The notes below the pieces were generated by a model that worked only from the letters and a program-made list of their open reading frames with translations, made no database searches and had not been told where the DNA came from. The translations under genes and the position numbers were made by a program. 64,000 bases of DNA, taken from NCBI GenBank assembly GCA_004802705.1, contig SGPL01000047.1:1-64000 (forward strand). The letters run 5' to 3'. This DNA comes from Bondarzewia mesenterica. Its lineage: Eukaryota; Basidiomycota; Agaricomycetes; Russulales; Bondarzewiaceae. Shown here piece after piece: positions 57,870 to 64,000 of this stretch. How positions within the stretch are numbered: position 1 is the stretch's first letter; every line of letters starts with the position of its first letter.

Positions 57870-60822
57870 ATGAGTCGACATCATCCATATGGTGGCCCAT
57901 ACGACAGTCCTGGTGTCCGCAGGGGAGGCTCTTCCGGCCCTGGTCCGGATAGAACCCATCGCTTCTATGATAGCGGCCCGTCCCGCGGTAGAGGGTTTGG
58001 TCGTGGGAGAGGCCGTGGTTCCTATGGAGGTGGAGGTTATGATGGAGGCGGAGGGCATGGTGCGTACGATCAAGCACCCCCGCAAGGCGACATGGGTGGA
58101 TACAACAATTACGATTCTGGATCGACGCAAGACTTTCCATATCAGAATGGTTTTGGTGCTCCATCTCAGTATGGCTCGTCAGGTGCCCCGGGTGGCTTTG
58201 AGCAGAACTATGGAAATTATGAAGGTACGCTTCAACACTGCGACTGAAAAATCACAGGATTGTAAAAGCAGGGAGCCCGATTTCATTCACGCGAGGCATG
58301 CTGAGGAATCACCACAAGCCAACCTCTTCAGTGCTGGCCAGGCCCAGTTCATCTTTTGCGCTCTCAGATGCACCTTTCTTTGCGAGCTTAAGCTATCCAT
58401 TAGCGAGAGCGTTGTTTTGAACCGAGCAGATTACGCCCGCCCGCCTGCCGACGTTTAACGGTTATTCGTCTGAGAGCCTTTTCTCGAGCGTCAATCAGAT
58501 GTATTGTTCAACGTTCGCTTTCGGAAGTCGCTTGCGGGCAATTCTCTGCAGATATCATTTCATACAACCTTCTTCACGCTATGTGTCCTCGATTTTTTGG
58601 ATTCGATTTGTTGTCAAAAGACTCATCTCACGCGACATGTCCCTGTTTATTCGACGGTCCAGGTGCTAGCTATGGTCGAGGTGGTCAACCCGGAAAGCGT
58701 GGTCCACGCCGTGAAAGAGACGATAAGGTACACGAGTCGATTATCGAAGAACGTATACAGCGCGAGCGACCCTGCCGTACGCTTTTCATACGTAACATCA
58801 AGGCGAGTTTTGAGTCCTACATTCGAACACGGGTCGCTTCGAGTGCAGCAAATGCTCAAGTTCCGCTGCGCTTTGTTGCCTCCCTGATTAACCCCGTTAG
58901 CTTTTTGAGGCACCTGAACTAATGAGTTTTTATTATCATAGTATGAAACCGATAGCGAAGATGTTCGTCGTCAATTTGAAGAACATGGTGAAATAAAGAC
59001 ATTCTTTGACCTCATTGCCAATCGGGGGATGGTATTCGTGACTTTTGTGAGTTAGGTTCGACGTTTACGTGGTGGACCTGTCCAACATCTGTGCTTCTTT
59101 ATCTATTCAGTTTGATCTCCGTGCAGCTGAAAGAGCAAGAGAACGTCTTCAAGGGTCCGAAATAAGTGGAAGACCTGTGAGTTCTGTGCATCTGAATCGA
59201 GTTATACATGGCTTCTGAGAGTCGCTTGGCCAGATTGATGTCCATTATTCTTTACCGCGCGATGATAGCACATCTAAAGGAGGTGAATCAAACCAAGTAT
59301 GTCAAACTTTGCGAACTTCTTCTGGTTATATAGTAACTTCTCATCAGGAAATGCAGGGCACCTTGCTAGTGACTCTTCGAAATTCAATACAACCAATCGA
59401 TGACGGTGAGGTCCGCCGTAAGTTTCAGCAATTTGGTGATGTCAAGTCTGTGAGACCTATCGGCGACCGTAATGAGTGCGTGTTGTCACCACTTAGGGAA
59501 AAAAACACTGTCTAATTTTTCTCTTTGCTTAGCCAACGTTACGTCGAATTTTACGATACCAGGGTAGGTTCATCTATGAAGATACTCTTGGAAAATACGT
59601 TGCTAATGCAACCAAATTCAAGTCTGCCGAAGATGCTTTCGACCGTCTGCGGCATCAAGGGTTGCAAGATGGTGTCATGGACATCGTCCTAGCTTGGGAG
59701 GAGGGGCCACATCCTGGACAACCTCGGTATGCAGTGCGACTGTCTAACTTGAGTAATGCTCTATCTCACAGCTACCCGCAGCCGCGACGATCGAGACCAT
59801 TACGGAGGACGTGATTGGGATGACGGTCACCGTCCGGCACCTACTCGAGGCCGAGGCCGCGGTCGTGGTCGAGGAAGGGGAGGATTTGGCGGACACGATG
59901 ACGAACGCAGGTCCCGTTGGGACAGCGGGGATCGGGAGCGTCCTAGACGGTATGATGATGATCACAGTGGCAGAGGTGGACGTGGCGGGTACAGTGATCG
60001 TTTTGATAGCAGAGAGAGTGGGTATGATGGTGGTTATGGAGGTCAAGGCTCGGCGCCCTACAGTCAGCCCCCTGCTGCACCCGTAAGTTGATTGTGGTTG
60101 CAACCCATCCGTCACCTTTTCAAGTCACTGATGTCGTATTGCAGCCGGTGGACGAACGTTTAGATCAAGCCCGTAAAGTTCAACAGGTGAGCAGCATGTC
60201 CTACGTTCAAGCTTTGATGACGGGCTTACGTCCTCGAAGCTCCTCGCCGCACTGAAGCAACCGCAGTCCGCGAGTACAGCAAGCACCAACCCTCCTCAAC
60301 CAGCGGCTCCTGTACCTCACGGCATGCCTGGAATGATGCCTTCTGCAGCAAATCCGCCATCCTACTACCAGTCTCCGGCAACACAACAACCGCCCATCCC
60401 TCCTTACCCAGGGATGATGCCTCCTTCGAACGTCCCGCCCTTCCCACCTTCCGGTGGGACGCCCCAGTCTGCACCCCTAACAGGCGCGCCTGCAGCTTCT
60501 TCCCTAGCAGGGCTTCCACCCAACCTTCTGGCACTGTTACAGAACGCACAGAGTCAGGCTGCGAGCACGGGCACACCGCCCCAGCCACCAATTGGGCATT
60601 ATGGTATGCCTCTGTCGCCCGCAATCTCGCAAATGCATCAGATGCCTCCTATGAGCGTTGCCGGTGTTGGTGGACCCCCGCCTGGCGTACAAATGCCGCC
60701 TGCGAGCGCGCATGGGGATTATACTCAGTTGATGTCGTATCTGGTCGGTCACATCATTTTTCGTTTGAGTTGCAAATGTATTCATCCTGTTCTCTTTGCA
60801 GGCTGCTGTAAAGAGGCCGTGA
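57870..60822 (+). CDS. RRM/RGG RNA-binding protein, Mei2-like
   Basis: The start at 57870 gives MSRHHPYGGPYDSPG followed by a Gly/Arg/Tyr-rich region with RGRGFGRGRGRG. After a 438-nt intron (58225-58662), RRERDDKVHESIIEERIQRE leads to RRM1 (RTLFIRNIK ... EHGEIKTFFDL ... GMVFVTFFDLRAAERA). RRM2 (GTLLVTLRNSIQPIDDGEV ... QFGDVKSVRPI ... QRYVEFYDTRSAEDAF) follows, then RGG repeats (59810-60080), VDERLDQARKVQQ, and a Pro/Gln-rich tail with GMPGMMP and PPNLLALLQNAQ. The last exon encodes AAVKRP and ends at 60822. RRM1 plus a degenerate RRM2 (LRNS-QP-DD) matches the Mei2-like family; the diagnostic third RRM was not seen. The intron at 58803-58941 uses a GC donor. At 59770 two nearby AG acceptors exist, and only the second (after CCCGCAG) keeps the frame. 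Confidence 0.85.
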
Positions 60823-61252
60823 GGTCGTCAGCAATTTCGTCAACCCTGCCAAACACGACGTAGTATTGGTGAGCGTGGTAAGTAACCATGTTTCGAGACA
60901 GTTGTCGGAGTGGGAGGCGTATTTATCGCTCTCTTATGCTTTGTGGTGTCCTGCTTAGCTTGCACATGATGTCTAAAATGCTAAATATTTTTTTCCTTCT
61001 CTTTCACCTGTTCATCTTGTCCCTTCCTGTGAATATGTTCCATGTTGTCCCTCATATTTGTTACTTCCTACTTGTGCTCAAATCTGTTACTTCATGCTAC
61101 ATCCTCATTGCGAGGATTTTTCACACTTGGAAATGCCTTCAAATGAATGAGTCTCTACTTTAGTTTCGGACAATGTAGTAGCAACCTGTGCAGCTGTGAG
61201 CAGTTGTTGCTCATTTTCGGACATTGCCGGCCACACGGCTTGCCTTCGAATA
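60823..61252. other. Intergenic between RNA-binding protein and Roadblock gene
   Basis: About 430 bp, T-rich and without coding signal. It would hold the 3' end of the left gene and the promoter of the right one. Confidence 0.45.
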
Positions 61253-61953
61253 ATGCTCGTCCTTTCCACATTACACAAGCTTCTTTCCCAAGTCCTCTCG
61301 CTCCCAGACTTACACACTGCGGTTTTGCTGACGCCGGAAGGACAGCTAGTTTCATGTGCGTCGGACCCATCGCGATGCAAGGATCAAATCCGCGTCGTCG
61401 TCGGGCTCAGCGGGGAGGTGTGGCAGGAGACAGGAGATCAGGGCATCGGGATGGTCGACAGCGAGGTATGATGTATAACATCTTGCGAGCTCTTTTGCAC
61501 TCCATGAAACCCGACACTGATGCGGACAGATAGCTTGGTCGAATTATAGTGTTACCCGTAGAGACCCCTGCTAGCAGTGCAAGCGAGGCCACATCTTCCG
61601 GGACAGAAGGCGAGAAGCCACGCGTGGAACCGCTCATGCTTGTCGCTCTCAATGCGACGAATGCTGTGCAGTGGGACGAACTTCAGTCGAAGGTGTGTCC
61701 TGTGCTCGTATCTCTGCTTGGTGTCAGTCGACAGACGTCCTATGTTCGTTTCCTAGGGAAGGCAGTTGACAAGTCATCTGTCGCGCCCAATTGGCAAGAT
61801 CCGTGGTCCTTTGGCGGCCAGTGCGGTTACGGGTGCTGCACCAATGATTTCAAGGTCGCCTCGTTGATGAGTCGCAGGTCGTCGCGGGAGAATTTTTGGC
61901 CACTCGCCAGTCTCATTTTGTATGGCTGCATTCGGCTGTGGGCATCACGCTGA
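61253..61953 (+). CDS. Roadblock/LC7-domain protein, LAMTOR2-like
   Basis: The start at 61253 gives MLVLSTLHKLLSQVLSLPDL, then HTAVLLTPEGQLVSCASD and VVVGLSGEVWQETGD, the pattern of Roadblock/LC7 scaffolds (LAMTOR2/p14 of the Ragulator, which anchors TORC1 regulators to late endosomes). A 68-nt intron (61466-61533) joins GMVDSE to LGRIIVLPVE in frame. The segment PLMLVALNATNAVQWDEL probably forms the last strand and helix of the fold. The last exon is not settled: either the frame runs on to 61953 or a donor at about 61694 (GTGTGT) leads to another exon. Length is therefore uncertain. The Ragulator role is inferred from the fold. Confidence 0.65.
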
Positions 61954-62314
61954 CCACAATTACGACGGTGCACTGAAGGATTAGGTCGCCGTCGTAATGT
62001 GAAGTATTGTACCTCTCTTACGCGTTGGAGCATTGCGCTGCATGCTTATTGGTTGTTTTCTTATGGTAGTGTGTAGCACGAATGTAGTCAGTCTCTCATG
62101 ATCATAGATGTGAATAAATAGACATGATAAAGTAGACCGATGGGGCTGTTGGTATCGCCGGGGCAAAGCGGGGAGGGAAGGATGAAGGCCGGGCGTGTGC
62201 AGGCGTGTGCCCTGTGAGTAATTGACGACGTCGAATAGCGGCGCTCTTTTCTCCTTCCTGAATTTATTTGGCTTGCACTGGGCTGGCTACCCCTGCTACA
62301 CCTCCTCATAGACG
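61954..62314. other. Intergenic upstream of COQ1
   Basis: About 360 bp with no supported gene. It contains the COQ1 promoter. The segment ends in a pyrimidine-rich stretch just before the ATG at 62315. Confidence 0.45.
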
Positions 62315-63882
62315 ATGCGACGATGGTCTGCCTCCGCCTCTGCTAGCACTCGCTATTCGCGCTATACCATTTCATCGGCGGTCACGCGTCCATCCCGTAA
62401 AAAATACAGCGCACTTGCTGCTCGTCCGGCCACCAACGCGTCAACCTCACAGTCCACTCCCTTTGCAACTACCGTTGACCATGTTTCCCCCGCCGATCCT
62501 CGACCTAGCCCTTACGCTCTCCTCAAGCCAGAGCTCAACCAGCTGCGAGAGAGGCTCCTGACGCTCTTGGGTTCAGCACACCCAACCCTCGCGGACATCG
62601 CTAAGTACTACTTTCTCCATCCATCCAAACAGATGCGCCCGCTTCTCGTCCTCCTCTTCTCCCGCGCAACGAACGGACTTGGACAGGGATGGGACATGAA
62701 AAAGTGGGCGGCAGAGTGTGACGGTGCAGGCGGACGCGCAGAGGAGCTCGACCGTCCCCTGACGCGCCCAGACGTGCTCAACGACTACAACCCCAGCATG
62801 TCCGACCATACCGCCTCATTCTCCTCCGTGTTTTCTCTCATCCCACCATCTCCTCCTTTGCCGCCGCCAATTCCACCACCCGCTTCCGCCTCACACATAC
62901 CCACACTTGCGTCCCCTGCCTTCCTCCTCCCCACCCAGCTCCGCCTCGCGCAAATCGTCGAGATGATTCACGTCGCGTCTTTGCTGCACGACGACGTGAT
63001 TGACAGCGCCGACCTTCGTCGCGGCGTCCCTTCCGCGCCCGCTGCGTTCGGGAACAAGCTCGCCGTTCTCGGGGGCGACTTCCTTCTCGGTCGTGCTTCC
63101 GCTGCACTTTCGCGGCTTGGGGATCACGAAGTCGTCGAGCTCATCGCCAGTGTCATCGCGAATCTCGTCGAGGGCGAGATTTTGCAGCTCGGCAAGGGCG
63201 CGAGTGTATCGGCCGAGACTGCGGAGAGCGAAAAGCTTGTCGACGCGCGGGTGGGACAGGAGAGATGGAATATCTACTTGAAAAAAACGTACCTCAAGAC
63301 GGCGACCTTGATGGCGAAGGGCGCGAGGGCTGCTGTCATTTTGGGAGGCTCGAAAGAGGGCGAGGTGTGGAAGGAAGTGGCCTATGCGTATGGTCGCAAC
63401 CTTGGGATCGCGTTCCAGGTGCGTTGTACTCCTTCTAATATCTGTTCGATTCATGTATGCTCATGTCGCTTGCCCTGATTCAGCTTGTCGACGATATCCT
63501 TGACTATGACGCGGCTGAAGCGACAATGGGCAAACCGGGTGGGGCGGACTTGCGGTTGGGACTTGCAACTGGACCTGCGCTCTACGCTTGGGAAGAACAC
63601 CTAGAGATGGGCCCCCTCATCGCGCGCAAGTTTAAACATGAAGGAGACGTCGAATTGGTGCGCTTATCCACTTACATCGTGTTGGCGTCTTGCTCATGAA
63701 TACTGATTTCTCTCCCACAGGCCCGCGACCTCGTTCGACGCTCCTCCGGCGTCGAACGTACGCGTGATCTGGCGAAGGCCCATGCAGACAAGGCCAAAGA
63801 GATACTCCAGCTCCTGCCAGACAGCGATGCGAAGGTTGCGCTAGAGGTCTTGACGGAGCATGTGGTCAAGCGGACGTGGTAA
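62315..63882 (+). CDS. COQ1: Mitochondrial polyprenyl diphosphate synthase (Coq1)
   Basis: Trans-prenyltransferase making the polyprenyl tail of ubiquinone in mitochondria. There are three exons: 62315-63418, 63484-63657 and 63721-63882, giving 479 residues. The N-terminus is Ser/Arg-rich without acids (MRRWSASASASTRYSRY), a matrix targeting signal. Catalytic blocks are KQMRPLLVLL (substrate Lys/Arg), the first aspartate-rich motif LLHDDVID (near residue 223), LRRG, GNKLAVLGGDFLL, KTYLKTATLM and the second aspartate-rich motif LVDDILDY (start of exon 2). It ends LTEHVVKRTW. A variable insert of about 90 residues, ending in a Pro-rich run, separates the first helices from HDDVID. The gene looks intact. 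Confidence 0.95.
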
Positions 63883-64000
63883 TCTTAGTATATATATGCT
63901 AATCGCCGGCGACCGTACTCTTTCACCGTTCACATTTTAGTTGTCCGTAATTTAGAGTTCGCAAACATCATCCTGGACGTTCTCCACGATATCCTTGTCT

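Overview
The window reads as nuclear DNA of a filamentous basidiomycete, most likely an Agaricomycete. The genes carry many short introns (about 50-70 nt) with GT..AG borders. The protein set (mitochondrial Hsp70, Coq1, Ski2, Rab5-type GTPase, Ist1, Cdc25-type RasGEF) is fungal, and the transposon families (Plavaka/CACTA-like, KDZ) are typical of Agaricomycetes. No bacterial operons, rRNA genes or CRISPR arrays were seen. All family calls come from recognising motifs by eye; no database search was possible.

Layout. (1) 1-6.6 kb: a basidiomycete-type hypothetical with a possible nuclease-fold core, mitochondrial Hsp70 on the minus strand, and an ACAD11-like aminoglycoside-phosphotransferase-fold protein on the plus strand that carries an apparent one-base frameshift. 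(2) 6.6-18 kb: a transposon-rich block. A 2,120-bp element (7418-9537) has about 57-bp terminal inverted repeats beginning CACTGC and a 3-bp CTA duplication, and it encloses a decayed DUF1295 (steroid-reductase-like) gene. Next to it lie a broken Plavaka-type transposase (10994-about 14420, minus) and a broken repeat-family ORF (14854-about 16350). (3) About 18.2-30.9 kb: an AT-rich island almost without CpG. It contains a KDZ transposase remnant, minisatellites, two large fold-back (inverted repeat) structures with internally repeated arms, and a TG...CA insertion of about 1.6 kb that splits one arm. (4) 31-42 kb: GC-rich DNA with a Q-rich coiled-coil protein, a large low-complexity protein, a long gene-poor stretch with unresolved bases, and a homeodomain-like DNA-binding protein. 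(5) 42-64 kb: a compact housekeeping block with Ski2 RNA helicase, SAM methyltransferase, Ist1, SH3-RasGEF, Rab5, a two-RRM/RGG RNA-binding protein, a Roadblock/LAMTOR2-like protein and Coq1.

The housekeeping genes do not form one pathway. Loose themes are endosomal trafficking and signalling (Rab5, Ist1, the Roadblock protein, RasGEF), RNA metabolism (Ski2, RRM protein) and mitochondria (Hsp70, Coq1). The most novel material is in the repeat block: a CACTA-like cargo element beside a Plavaka transposase relic, and a CpG-erased island built of nested fold-back elements.
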